From Ottelia alismoides (Eukaryota; Streptophyta; Magnoliopsida; Alismatales; Hydrocharitaceae), in the NCBI GenBank assembly GCA_037367405.1, contig JAZKJV010009625.1, forward strand, positions 744,001 through 808,000: a stretch of 64,000 nucleotides of DNA. Reading direction: 5' to 3'. How positions within the stretch are numbered: the first letter of the stretch is position 1; each line of letters opens with the position of its first letter. Of the stretch, positions 53,774-64,000 are shown piece by piece. The notes under the pieces were generated by a model. It did not search any database and was not told the DNA's origin. It saw only the letters and a program-made list of their open reading frames with translations. Both the position numbers and the translations under genes were made by a program.

Positions 53774-54111
53774 CTGCAAGAGAAATCATTTCAGGTCTTC
53801 AGAATATCCAGAAGAAAATTCGATTGCAAAAAAAAAGATGTACGTGTCGGTATATCATCAACTCTCTCATTAAGAGTTGAATGACTACCGAAATGACAAC
53901 AATATATCCTTAATGTGAGGGGGCATGGACTTGATTTTCATATCCACATGATCTCAACTTGTACGCACAAATACTGGATTTTACACAACTGTCAATCAAT
54001 ACTGTTTGTTAAATTACCAAAACCTGTATTATACGGAGAGAGAAATATTAGGAGTTTAAATGAGTTACGGATGTCTTTATTGTATTAAAAATACTAGGTA
54101 CCTTTTTACGA
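53774..54111. other. AT-rich stretch, no feature
   Basis: Would be intron if the exon at 53733 is real. Nothing else is visible. Confidence 0.4.
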
Positions 54112-54475
54112 CTGAGCATATGGAGCGCACATTTGATAGAAGCAATGGTGAAGGAATCGAGGTAACGATTGGAGAAGATACATTTGATAGAAGATTCTTT
54201 TATATACTTGGGAGCTATTTTGCAGCATGAAAGGGAAATCGATGGAGACGTCACTCATAGAATAAATGCATGTTGGCCAAAGTGGAGAGGCGCCTCTAGT
54301 GTTCTATGTCATAAGAGAGATCCTTTGAAAATCAAAAAAGTATTACAAAGCAGTTTTGAGACATGCTATGCCCAATGAATCTGAATGTTGGCATGTGAAC
54401 CATAGATATGTGCAAAGAATGACAATAGCAAAGACGAAAATCTATGGCGGATGTGTGGAAAAGATAGGATTCATG
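54112..54475 (+). pseudogene. RTE LINE RT fragment, decayed
   Basis: The sequence tracks the 26895-27250 part of the intronic RTE: MERTFDRSNGEGIEV, ..GDVTHRINA.WPKWRG.., and CYAQ.ESECWHVNHRYVQRM in shifting frames. Both ends are missing, and no tail or target duplication is present. Confidence 0.8.
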
Positions 54476-54531
54476 CGTATATAACATTACATCAAAGCTT
54501 CTCTCTTTATTTCTATTTAAATGGGATAGGA

Positions 54532-54566
54532 TCTCTCTCTCTCTCTCAATATATATATATATATAT
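54532..54566. repeat. (TC)n(TA)n microsatellite
   Basis: A TC run passes directly into a TA run. The flanking 54567-55130 is AT-rich with no gene. Confidence 0.85.
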
Positions 54567-55133
54567 GATTGCATCAAAACTTCTCTTTATTTATAATTCC
54601 ACGCACGCTTGGCCCATCTCTATATCTCTAAGTGATCCCTATATAACTATAAATAATTGGTACATGGATTATTGTTTTAACATATATTGCAATACCTTTT
54701 TGTTCGAATAAAAAGTCAACTCTAAATGCATGTTATTTATATTATAAATATGTTATTATCTTACATTTCGAGGAATATGGATAGAGAGGAAATGATTACA
54801 TTTCTTCGATTAAAAAATTTAAAATAAAGCCCAATAGAATATTCCATCAACATAATTCAATCATTAAAAAAAACCATTCATTATTAAACTTTCAAAATAT
54901 CTTAGATTAAAAATTAAAAAACACCTATTATATGATGTTATGACAACTTTTTTTACCAAATTTCGTTTAGACAAGTTATATAAGTTCATCAATTTATTGT
55001 GTTTCACTATCTTCAGTCATTAATGTATGCATAGGGGTGAGTGTGTACAATTATACTCAGTCTCATGGATTAATTTTTTACATGGAAATTTTAAAAGTTT
55101 TTTTGTATCAACATGGACTAGCAAATACACCAA

Positions 55134-55503
55134 GGGTGTGTTCTCTTAGGGGGTTTAGGGGTAGGTAACCTCCCATTTTGGGGGTTTTCCCCCAAAACCA
55201 CCAGGTTTTGAAGTGGGTTTCCAACAAAACCCTCATTTTCACCCCTCTTGTAGGGTCCATTCAAAAACCTATCTCTCATATCTAATACATCAAGCAACTC
55301 ATTTCTCTTTCATCCATTCCAACAAAAATAATATATTATACCATCTCATCATATATAAATTGTAAGATATTCAACTTCTACTCACTTCTCCAAACTTCAA
55401 TTAAATTACATCACAACAAACCCTCTAAACAACAAACCCTCCAACCAAACACCAAAACACAAGGGTTACCCATCACCAGAAAACCTTCCAACCCAATGCA
55501 CCC
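55134..55503. mobile_element. PIF/Harbinger (Tourist-like) MITE, 370 bp, copy 2
   Basis: Ends GGGTGTGTTCTCTTAGG and, inverted, GGGTGCATTGGGTTGG, with CAA and TAA flanks. The interior, TAATATATTATACCATCTCATCATAT and CATCACAACAAACCCTC, is the reverse complement of the 25006 copy's interior. It lacks any coding region. Confidence 0.65.
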
Positions 55504-55506
55504 TAA

Positions 55507-56130
55507 AGAAGCAAGAAAAATGCAAGGAATATAACGATTATAGCGAGAGATTTACATAAATTTAACCTTTTTTTGACGAAACATAAACTTAAATTGATCT
55601 CACTTACTCCATAATCTTGCATGAAGTAGACAAATTAATCATGAAAATGTAAAATCCAGCCTAATTGATATTGATTTTTTTGAACTATAATATCATTTCC
55701 TCTCTCCCTCCACCTCTTCTCTTCTCCCTAAATACAACAAAACAAACAACTCCTCTCATTATACCCCTCTTCTCCTTCATCTCTATCTATATCTTTATCT
55801 GGAGGAACTTTAGAATGGGATTGTGTCCCTATTCAGTGATCTTGGCAGGCATGGGTGTTGTCGACGTGGACGGCTTGGACATTCTCTTGCTCACCCTTAG
55901 CGGCCCCTCGGTGTCTTACTATGAAAATCCTTTCTCTAATGGTAAACTCAAAACTAAGAAAAGGGGAAGGATCGGCGTGTTAGATGCAAGGAATGGTTAC
56001 AACTGAGGATGTCCAATGACGCACCATGCATGCTCACTACAAGTGCAAGCAATGTCGATCTTAGCATATGTGCCTTTGTGTGGCTCGAGGATGGTCGGGA
56101 GTTTGACGGCAAACCCATTATCCTCCAAAC
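55507..56130. other. spacer, origin unclear
   Basis: AT-rich to 55660, then a C/T-rich segment and a 113-codon plus-strand ORF (55665-56006) without a recognisable domain. It may be a gene scrap; no splice or start evidence. Confidence 0.35.
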
Positions 56131-57252
56131 CAAGGTTCGAGATATCGATGCCATATCGATCCGCCGAAAAAAGCATATATCGAGGATATATTATGATATA
56201 TCAATGATATCAGTGGAAATCTTGAAAATGGCACAAAAAATATTTTTTTCGCAAACTAAGATCATCCTAGTTCTTAAAAAATTAAAAACATATAAATACA
56301 CACTTATATGCAAGAAGAAGTATATTTAGCACACCAATAAACATTATATGGCACATATCCTTGGTCACCAATGCTTACAACTAAAAGCTATTAGAAATGA
56401 AAAGACGAAATTCAAACAAAAACTTTGAGAGATAAACATGTCTTTAACACATTATGCTAAGGTTATAATATGTATTATGCAAAAACAAAACATTGAGCTA
56501 TATCGGAAATCAAGCAAACAAGCAAATGAGCATAATAACAAATAATTTAAAAAAATATATAATTCATGATAAAAAAAATTGAATGAAAGAAGATAAATTA
56601 AAATCGATAGGAAAATAACTTTTCTAACTAAGCCAAAAAAATCAACATCAATTAAAGTATGTCATGAGTTGTTTCCAGATCACTATATTACTAATAATTA
56701 CTAATAACAATTGGGCGAAGCCTTCTCCCACTTTAAGTAGGGTCGGGTACATGGATTCTTGCTCAAATCCATGTTGAAAGATCCAATTATTTTTTACGTT
56801 GGTGGTCGGCTACCTAACGCAACCCCCTAGGGAGGAATTTGACTAATGCCAATCGGGGTATATTCCGAATAACAGATTCTAACTAGATCAGCTTTAGAGT
56901 TACTTCATCTCCATTGCCAAAAGAAGGGAAACCCCTCAAGTTGAAGAACTGTCGTATACAAGCCCTCCCCCCACCCCTGGATTGCATTATAACCTACCAA
57001 ACGGGGGTTTCGCTATCGATTGATATACATAGATATCGACGAAATATCGATGATATCAGTCGATTATCGAGAAATTTTATATTGAAACCCACCAATTTTC
57101 AACAATATGTCGATATATATTGACAATATCTTGCGAGAGATATTGGTCCATATCCTGGAAAAAAATACATATATGGATGTTGGTACCTCCATCTCGTCGA
57201 TACTGACATATCGACGATATATCGTCGCGATATCTCGATATCTCGAACCATG
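56131..57252. mobile_element. ATATCGAT-rich terminal-repeat element
   Basis: The left end CAAGGTTCGAGATATCGATG is inverted at the right end as ATCTCGATATCTCGAACCATG. CAAGG/CATGG ends are hAT-like. Flanks CTCCAAAC and CCCATTGA do not match, so the target duplication is lost or the ends belong to two copies. Both ends are packed with GATATATCGATGATATC words; the middle is AT-rich and holds an RTE tail. Confidence 0.6.
56691..56990 (-). mobile_element. RTE LINE 3' end, minus strand
   Basis: The plus strand reads GCGAAGCCTTCTCCCACTTTA, then AGTAGGGTCGGGTACATGGATTC. This is the reverse of the RTE 3' end seen at 27500-27560 (GAATCCATGTAACCGATCCTACTTAATTG). A TAA-type tail precedes it at 56691. No coding part was recognised. 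Confidence 0.65.
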
Positions 57253-58100
57253 CCCATTGAGAGGTGGAGAGAGAGAGTTAAGAGTTGTGATGTATGGGAG
57301 GGATAGCTCAATGCATAATACCCTTTTGGTCTCTCTCTCTCCACCTCTTTTCTTCCCATATGGCCATACATTATAGCTCTTAGGTTCAACGGGCCCGACG
57401 AGCTCCAAGAGTTCCCACCGAGATTAAACATAATCTATTATATGCTCGTAGCCCCAAGAGTTCTTGGAGGGATCCATAAAGCCAATCCCATATGCATCAA
57501 AGATTTCACAAACATGAATGAGGTTGTAGGGGCATCATATAAAGACAATTTGTTCACATCCCCCCATCATTCTGCCTTCATCCTTTTCTCCTTCGTAACA
57601 ATCATATCAAACTCATCTCCACTCCAAATCTCCCACTCCCCATGCAAACATCATTGACTGCAGCCATGACAACCATCATCTTCGCATTGCATGGGTTTTA
57701 CCAATGAGCTCCATTCAAATTTGGAGGAAGTCATTGTGTGCTCCATCGAGATAGTGTCTCCAATAAGAAGCTGTTATCCCCCTTCAAGAGATGTTCCTCT
57801 CATTTTCCATTAAGTGCACCCCCGCCAATGCCTACCAGACTCGTGAGGAAGTCAACTACTCCATCATCGGCAACTCCCCACTCCCAAGCGCGGATGGTCC
57901 TTCAACAATATGTTATGTGCGAAACACTCCTCCATGTATCACTACCCTCCAACAATGAGGAGAGAACTCCAACACCACTTCACTTAAAGTTGTTATGTTC
58001 CTCCCTCACAAGAAGTGGACACCTCTCCAATAGTTGGTGCTTCCCACAAACTCAACTGCAAGACAAAGGAAACCTACCCAAGCACCTAGCTCCATAGCAA
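57253..58100. other. spacer, origin unclear
   Basis: C-rich, of higher complexity than its surroundings, with ORFs of 71 and 119 codons on the plus strand but no known domain. It may be captured or decayed gene sequence. Confidence 0.35.
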
Positions 58101-58905
58101 GCCATATCACGATATATCGGTACCGACATGCGACAGATATATCGCTGATATAGCCGGTATTTGCCCTTTCAAAGCTATTTTCTTCACAAAATCAGTCTAA
58201 TTTGAGCAATATTTTTTTTGATGAAAAAGAGGGTGCACTCCTGAGACGGGAGTCACCACAACTAAAATTATATTATAATAAGATCAGAGACCTTACAGAT
58301 AAGTCCAAAAATTATAGAGCGCATTACAATGCGAGACAACATTCTCAGAGTAGAACCTCTTACTTTTGAAAATCAGCTCATTTCTCCCTGCCCAAATAGC
58401 CCAAAGCACCGCAAACAGCTTGGAGCAGTCGTCCGTCGAACCCATGCCCACCGCACGAACCGACCTCCAAAATGGCTCTAACCCTGTCGCCTCCACCCAA
58501 GCATTTCCCGACTCTCTCCACACCTGCGTTGAAGTCGCGCATCCAAAAAAGAGGTGATACGCATCCTCAACCGAGCCCTTGCACCTGTCACATCGTGTGT
58601 CCTCCAAGCCAAACATCCTTCCCCTCCTCGCCTTATCACATAAGCGATTTCATCTCAGACACCAAAGGAAAATCTTCACCATGAGAGGGGTCCTGACCCC
58701 CTAGATAATCTTCATGTCCTGACATAAATCCATGTCCCGCTCCTGCTCCACCAACGACCCCATCATCGCCTCATACGCCTTCTTAATCAAGTGCATCCCC
58801 CCTTCCCATACATAGTGATCCTCCTCCTTATTTGAGCAATATATTGTTGATATATCATCGATATATTGACGATATATCGTATCGATGCCGCTATTACCTA
58901 CACTG
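58101..58905. mobile_element. second ATATCGAT-rich element, split by an L1
   Basis: The left half (58101-58212) has CACGATATATCGGTACCGAC and AGATATATCGCTGATATAG. The right half (58843-58905) has GATATATCATCGATATATTGACG and GTATCGATGCC. They rejoin at the L1 target duplication, giving about 175 bases. The word family is that of 56131-57252 and 60122-60143. Confidence 0.6.
58213..58829 (-). mobile_element. L1-type LINE, 5'-truncated, with target duplication
   Basis: The plus strand opens with poly-T (58213-58219). The minus-strand ORF 58293-58616 has zf-RVT, CDRCKGSVEDAYHLFFGC, then VLWAIWAGRNELIFKSK, the C-end of plant L1 ORF2. The perfect 13-base duplication ATTTGAGCAATAT lies at 58200-58212 and 58830-58842. 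Confidence 0.9.
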
Positions 58906-60143
58906 CCTAGTTCCTACCCTCTCCTAGATCATATCCAATGAAAACCCATATTCATGGACTATAAGATGGTTACCATGGTGAATGTCAACAATAACAATAT
59001 GAGTGGAGATAAAAAATAAAGCATTTAGAATGATAGTACAGTTGCATCCTTAAGGTCAAGGCGTTAGACTTTTTCACAAGTATTATAATTATATTGTATT
59101 CACTATGGTCAAGCCTAACCGGTTATAAATGGATAATAGCATGGGTATACAATGCAAGATTGAGGCATTTTTACAGGGATCTTGGTCCAGGTATAAACTA
59201 CACAAAAGTTTAAGACGACGTGATTACGAAATTATACATGAGCACACAAGTATAGATACTACTGCATAATCTACAATCAATTTCACAAGCATCCCTCAAC
59301 CTCAATTTCGCAAACATGTGTCTATACATGTTAAAAGTATATAACAGCACTATCTGCATAACATGTGTCTAATTACTGTATATCTATATATAGCTATATA
59401 GATGTATCAATATTTACAGAAAATAATTGCCAATTTTGAATATTGCATGAAGTACAATTAACTAAGATTGCCATGAATATTCACGAGAAAATGGCAATGG
59501 ATTATTTGATACTAGATGAAAATATATATATATAAACAAAATAGACCAACCAAAATCATGCATAAAACGAGATTTCACTTTTTATGCTATATTGCATGCA
59601 GAATGATTGGTATTGATTCCACCTCATTATAGTGTATCTAGTTTGAAAAAATGGTGAGATTATTGTGGCCTGGGTTGAGAGATCTATACTGTAATCCATC
59701 AGGGGTATCTCTGTCTTTTACTTATTTTGAAACATCTCCTATGTGCAACCGTAATTCTAGTTTCTATTTATTTATGGATCGCTAGCATACCCACTTATAT
59801 AAAGTTTGTTGCTGTTATTCTTGCTTGTCTGCATCCCTAACGCTAATTCACTGACATCATTCCCACTATATAATCACCATCGTTGTTGCCCCCAACCTCT
59901 CCACGGCAACCCTTCTTCGCACCAACTCTCCTTGGCATAGTACCCCTTATGGCACCAACCCCTCGACATCGAAACCCAACCTTGGTAACATCCACCTCTT
60001 GCGCTTGCCGAGTAGGACCTTGCATATATCTCTAGTCACTAGAGCTCAAGCGGGTCACGCCAAGGCCTTCCAGCCAACCATCAAGCAACAACAATACCAC
60101 CAACCAGCTACTAAACATTGCCAATGTTCGAGATATCGATATT
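58906..60143. other. spacer, no gene
   Basis: AT-rich to 59800, then a C-rich stretch (59830-60120) without a recognised domain. 60122-60143 is the broken end of another ATATCGAT element (ATGTTCGAGATATCGATATT), cut by the LTR that follows. Confidence 0.45.
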
Positions 60144-60283
60144 TGTTGAGATATTAGTTACCGTCTATCTTTTTTATGTATTCTCTTTTCTTTGTCTACA
60201 TTATATAATTTGCCAACAAGTTTCTTCTCTATATAAGTGTCCTTGGGTTTCATGAATAAGAAACTCACTATTTTCTCTCAACA
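60144..60283 (+). repeat. Copia LTR, plus orientation, followed by PBS
   Basis: 140 bases TGTTGAGATATTAG...TTTTCTCTCAACA with a CTCTATATAAGTG core. The next bases TGATATCACAACG are a worn PBS (usual form TGGTATCA-GAAC), and about 170 bases of leader follow to 60450. Confidence 0.75.
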
Positions 60284-60449
60284 TGATATCACAACGAAGG
60301 TCCTAGATCGGAGTTCTGTACCATGAGCCCTAACCCCATCAGTCGCCGTTTTCTCTTGCACATGGTGCCGCCTCTCTCCTACATGCACCGACGACAGCAT
60401 TGCGATTGGCCCCCAACTCCCTCTAGGTTTCGCCACCATCCCCCTTTCA

Positions 60450-60524
60450 GAGGGTAAATTACATAATAGGGACAAAGAAATAAACAAACTGAAAAAGAGT
60501 AACATAACATAAAAACTCTCAATA
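60450..60524 (-). repeat. truncated Copia LTR, minus orientation
   Basis: The minus strand reads TATTGAGAGTTTTTATG...TTTGTCCCTATTATGTAATTT, matching the first half of the LTR at 60144. The rest is missing. The adjacent CTCCCCTC is a reversed polypurine tract, so this is the 3' LTR of the minus-strand element to the right. Confidence 0.75.
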
Positions 60525-62404
60525 CTCCCCTCAAGCTGGAGCATAGATATCTATTAGGCTCAGCTTGGAACAACATTTCTGAAAGGATCATCGGGCAAAA
60601 GCCTTGGTAAAAACATATGCAGTGTGGTCTCCTGAACTAACATGAGAAGTCATAATAAATGCCTTTTGAATAATATCAAAAGTGTAATGACAATCCACTT
60701 CAATATATTTGGTTAGTTCATGAAAAGTTCGATTGATTGCATTGAAGAGAGATGCCTAGTTGTCACACAACAACTGCATTGAAGTGTTACATCAACACCC
60801 ATACTAGAAAGAACAGAACTAACCCACATCATTTCAATATTGCATTGCATCATGGCATGGCTCTATATTCTGACTCAGTATTGGATCTTGCTACTACTGT
60901 CGGTTTCTTGCTTTTCCATGATACTAGAGACTTTCCCACAAACAAGCAAATCCTAAGGTAGATTTCCTATCCTTGGACAACAAATACAATCCGCATCTGC
61001 ACAAGCTATGACAGAAAGTGAAGTTCCTCTACTGAATAATAGACTGGTCCCTAGGGAGGACTTCAAATATCTCAAGATCATGTACACTACATCCATGTGC
61101 TTGGTTGCTCCATAAACTGGCTAACCTTGCTCAATGCAAAATAAATATCAGGTTTGGTAATTGTAACATAGAGAAGCTTCCCAACCATCTCGTTGTACCT
61201 ACTTTTATCTACGTCCTTTGTAGTATCATCATGCAATTTTATGTTTGGATCCATAGGCGTAGATGTCGGTCTGCAACTTGTCATTCATGTTTTTGAAAGG
61301 AGATCGATTACATATTTTTTTCGATTATGACAAGATCATGCTTGTTCCTAGCAAATTCCAAACCCAAAAAGTAACGCAGTTCACCCAGGTCTTTGGTGAC
61401 AAACAGTTACCCCAAGAAGTTCATGACCACGGTAATAACAAGAATTACATCTCTAGTAATAACAATATAATCAACATATATCAAGACAAAAATTGTACCT
61501 TGTTGAGTCTTCTTAACAAAAAGGGAATGATCAGTAATTGACCGCAGGAACCCCTTCATACCCTGGGGAAGATAACTTTATGGAGCCGACATACGTATTC
61601 TCCCTCAACAGCGAACCCAAGTGGATGTTGCATATACACCTCCTCTTGTAGATCACCATATAGAAAAGCATTCTTGATATCAAGCTGGAATAGAGAACAA
61701 TCACGTATACAGCAACAGACAATAGAATCTGTAGTGTGGAATGTCATACAACTGGAGAGAAAGTGTCCAGGTAATCCACCCGTAGGTCTGTGTAGATCCT
61801 CTTGCCACCAAACGTGCCTTGTACCGATCTACAGAGCTACGACCCTATGTTAGACAGTGAATACACATTTTCAACTCACAACCGATGCCCCATCTGGAAC
61901 AAAGGCAAGAGACAATGTTCCATGTGACATGAGGGCAGCCATCTCTTCCTCCATGACAAGTCGTCAGTGGCTCCCCTTCAGGGAATCATGTTATGTGCAT
62001 GGGATATCAATGGCAGATAATCCTACAACAAACTTCTGGAAGTCCTGCGAAAGTCATATTCATGTTCATGGAGGAAGAGAAATGTCCAACAAGGGGATAT
62101 CTCGTACAAGTACATTTGCCTTTCCACAAGGCAGTAGGCCATCCCAAATCATTCTCATGTGGATATCCCTATTCATCATGTTCATGTGCATGTTCATCAT
62201 TCAAACAACCAGTGCTATCAGTGGAAACCAAGTTTTCAATATTTACCTGAGGCACGTTGGATGATCGGGATGTCAAGGGAGCAAGGAGAATAAACTGAAG
62301 TGTATATGGAGGGTGTGGAAGAACAACTACACCCCCTGACTCAGAAGGGCTCATCATGTCACCTGCAGGAATATGGAAAAGACTCCGAAGGATGTGATCG
62401 AGAG
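60525..62404 (-). pseudogene. Copia RT and RNase H, minus strand, dead
   Basis: From right to left: RT N-part (61750-62300, broken), VYMQHPLGFAVEGEYV (61560-61650), the catalytic region near 61470 reading LIYVDYIVITR (second Asp of YVDD is Tyr), [29 protein letters not shown] (61240), and RNase H to a worn FTKAF near 60590. It is a relative of the intronic minus-strand Copia: the boundary sequence CTGGAGCATA...CTCAGCTTGGAAC is shared with 16508-16545. Confidence 0.85.
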
Positions 62405-63209
62405 TAGGGTTGGGCATTGCACTAGGCTGGCCCGACCCAACCCAAAACCCGACCCGCATAACACAACCCAAATTCGAACCCGAAATTTAGTCAGTAGGTC
62501 GCGGGCCTCAAAATGAGCACGTATTGATTATCGAGTCAGGTTCGGGCATGAGAAGGACCAAACCCGCAAGCTCGATAGCCCAACGTATACGATATAATTA
62601 TATCCAGTATATTCATGTTTGCTCCAAATACAATGTTCTTTCATACCCTAATTTTGAATTTAGAATAAATATTTAGACCTATTAATAATCACATCCATTA
62701 GCGTGGATTGAGGACATTATTACAATAGTATGCAAGATTATTATATTAATATGCAAGAATGGAATCTGTGTCCTCAAGTGTTAGATTATGTACAACTGTA
62801 AGTAACTAATCTGTATTGGGTCATAGTGCCCGCATTTACAACGGAATATATAATGGTGAACTGAATGGTGGTTTAAGTTGCCATATTTTTTACCGTATTT
62901 TTCTATTTCTGACATACAACTACTATCATAATCACGAATTAGTTGGCGTACTCCAAGTATTAAACATGCACACATGCATAAGAAACAACCAGATAAATGC
63001 AAAAACGGAACACATGATATTGGTATACATAGGTGTTAAATTAGGTCCGACCGACTCGAAGCCAACCCATTTTGTTTGGGCCAGGATTGGGCTCGGACCT
63101 GGAATTTGAAATAAAATGGGCCTAAACCTAACCCATTAGCTCATATACTTAAATGAGCTTGGGTCGGGCCAACTCAAACCCGACTTGACCCAATCGATGC
63201 CCAACCCTA
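62405..63209. mobile_element. hAT-type MITE (805 bp), TAGGG ends, inside Copia
   Basis: The left end TAGGGTTGGGCATTGC is inverted at the right end as GATGCCCAACCCTA. 8-base flanks ATCGAGAG and GTCGAGAG agree at 7 of 8. Near both ends are GACCCAACCCAAAACCCG/GGGTCGGGCC words; the middle is AT-rich, without transposase. Confidence 0.88.
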
Positions 63210-63217
63210 GTCGAGAG

Positions 63218-64000
63218 TGACTAGTAAACGCATGTACAATAATTGGTGCGCCTGTGGAAGCAGAAGCAGCAATGTCTGATGGGCCGGTAGAAGTAGCAAA
63301 AAAATCCAATGGTCAAGGGAATGATCTCATGTTGTGCAACAAAGTCATCATAGCGTTGATCGGTCGGGTCACGAGCATTATGGACTTGCTCAACGACACG
63401 TGCAGATGGTGGGAAGTCGTGCTTAGAATAACATGTGTCCTCTGAATGGCCTGATTGATGACAAAACGAACAACGTGAACACAAGTGTGTCTCCTCTGCC
63501 ATGTTTTCCCCTTTCTCATAACTGAGTCAAAGTACCTCTACGGCTCTACCCCGAGAAACCCTCATAGCAGATGACATCTGAGAAGAAGTAGTAGAGGGGA
63601 TACTCAGCCAGCTCAATATTGAATACGGGTCCTCCATAAGTGGTATGGTAGCATATGTAAGGAGTTGAAAGTGAGTTGAATCGTATTCCGAGTTTAGAAC
63701 AGCCAAAAACTCTATGATCATGACAGAATCTCTAATGTTTCTCTGATGAGGCCATCAGAGGTATGTAGCAATGGGGTCGCTCAAACATACCCCTCAAAGA
63801 TGTGTACAGGACGTAAAGAGGACGATCATCATGTTTGACTGTGAAGATATCATGCTGGAGTTGCAATATCTTCGATTCATTCTTCGCTTAAGAGTAAGTG
63901 CATGCGAGAATGTATCCCACATTGCCTTTGTTGTGGGTTGACTCAATATACCATTGGTTATCTCAACAAATACAGTACCAGATAATCATACCTTGCATAT
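63218..64000 (-). pseudogene. Copia gag, minus strand (runs off window)
   Basis: The zinc knuckle CSFCHQSGHSEDTC is intact near 63450. To the right lie EFLAVLNSEYDSTHFQLLT (63660-63720) and ITNGILSQPTTKAMWDTFSH (near 63930), the UBN2-type Gag block. Frames are broken. Gag lies next to the integrase/RT spacer with only the MITE between, so protease and integrase are absent. Confidence 0.8.

Noticed and set aside
57738..58097. 119-codon plus-strand ORF
   Set aside because: No domain, no splice sites, and it sits between repeat fragments.
1..64000. CRISPR array, prokaryotic defence or biosynthetic cluster, rRNA or tRNA genes
   Set aside because: Repeats are transposon ends, microsatellites and LTRs. 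No spaced direct-repeat array, operon-like gene run, or complete tRNA/rRNA was seen; TGGTATCAGAGC words are primer-binding sites.

Overview
The window looks like nuclear DNA of a flowering plant. It has spliced GT-AG introns, AT-rich spacers, plant-type Copia and Gypsy LTR retrotransposons primed by initiator tRNA-Met (TGGTATCAGAGC), RTE and L1 LINEs, and hAT, PIF/Harbinger and CACTA MITEs. I cannot name the species. No bacterial operon, CRISPR array, rRNA or tRNA gene was seen.

One host gene is well supported. It is a five-exon, plus-strand gene at 12251-35764 encoding a 346-residue alpha/beta-hydrolase of the plant methylesterase family, MES11/13-like branch, with the conserved N-terminal extension. 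All introns are phase 0 and the Ser-Asp-His triad is intact. Intron 3 is 19.5 kb, between 144-bp and 135-bp exons. It is filled with nested elements: a minus-strand Copia holding a second LTR element and a hAT MITE; a 5'-truncated RTE LINE split by a MITE; an L1 tail; and a plus-strand Copia lying in the loop of a long inverted repeat, itself carrying a hAT MITE. A second host gene may end near 53.7 kb on the minus strand, but this is weak.

Layout: 1-3015 is the 5' end of a minus-strand Copia with a 2.53-kb LTR, inserted in the first copy of a 3.3-kb tandem duplication (to 9424). Each duplicate carries a fossil Copia gag facing a fossil Gypsy gag. 9425-12250 is spacer and gene 5' flank. 12251-35764 is the methylesterase gene. 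36619-41352 is a decayed Copia related to the one in intron 3. 43260-45326 is a young non-autonomous LTR element related to the one in intron 3. 45.5-48.8 kb is a MITE cluster. 51.5-52.1 kb is a fossil Gypsy gag. 54-58.9 kb holds LINE fragments, a MITE and ATATCGAT-rich repeats. 60.1-64.0 kb is a head-to-head LTR structure and a deleted minus-strand Copia cut by a hAT MITE and running off the window.

The genes do not form a pathway. The story is one intact host gene surviving in a dense, layered transposon landscape. For many insertions the target-site duplications can be read directly, so the order of events can be reconstructed. No new enzymatic or defence system was found; the most novel-looking items are structural.
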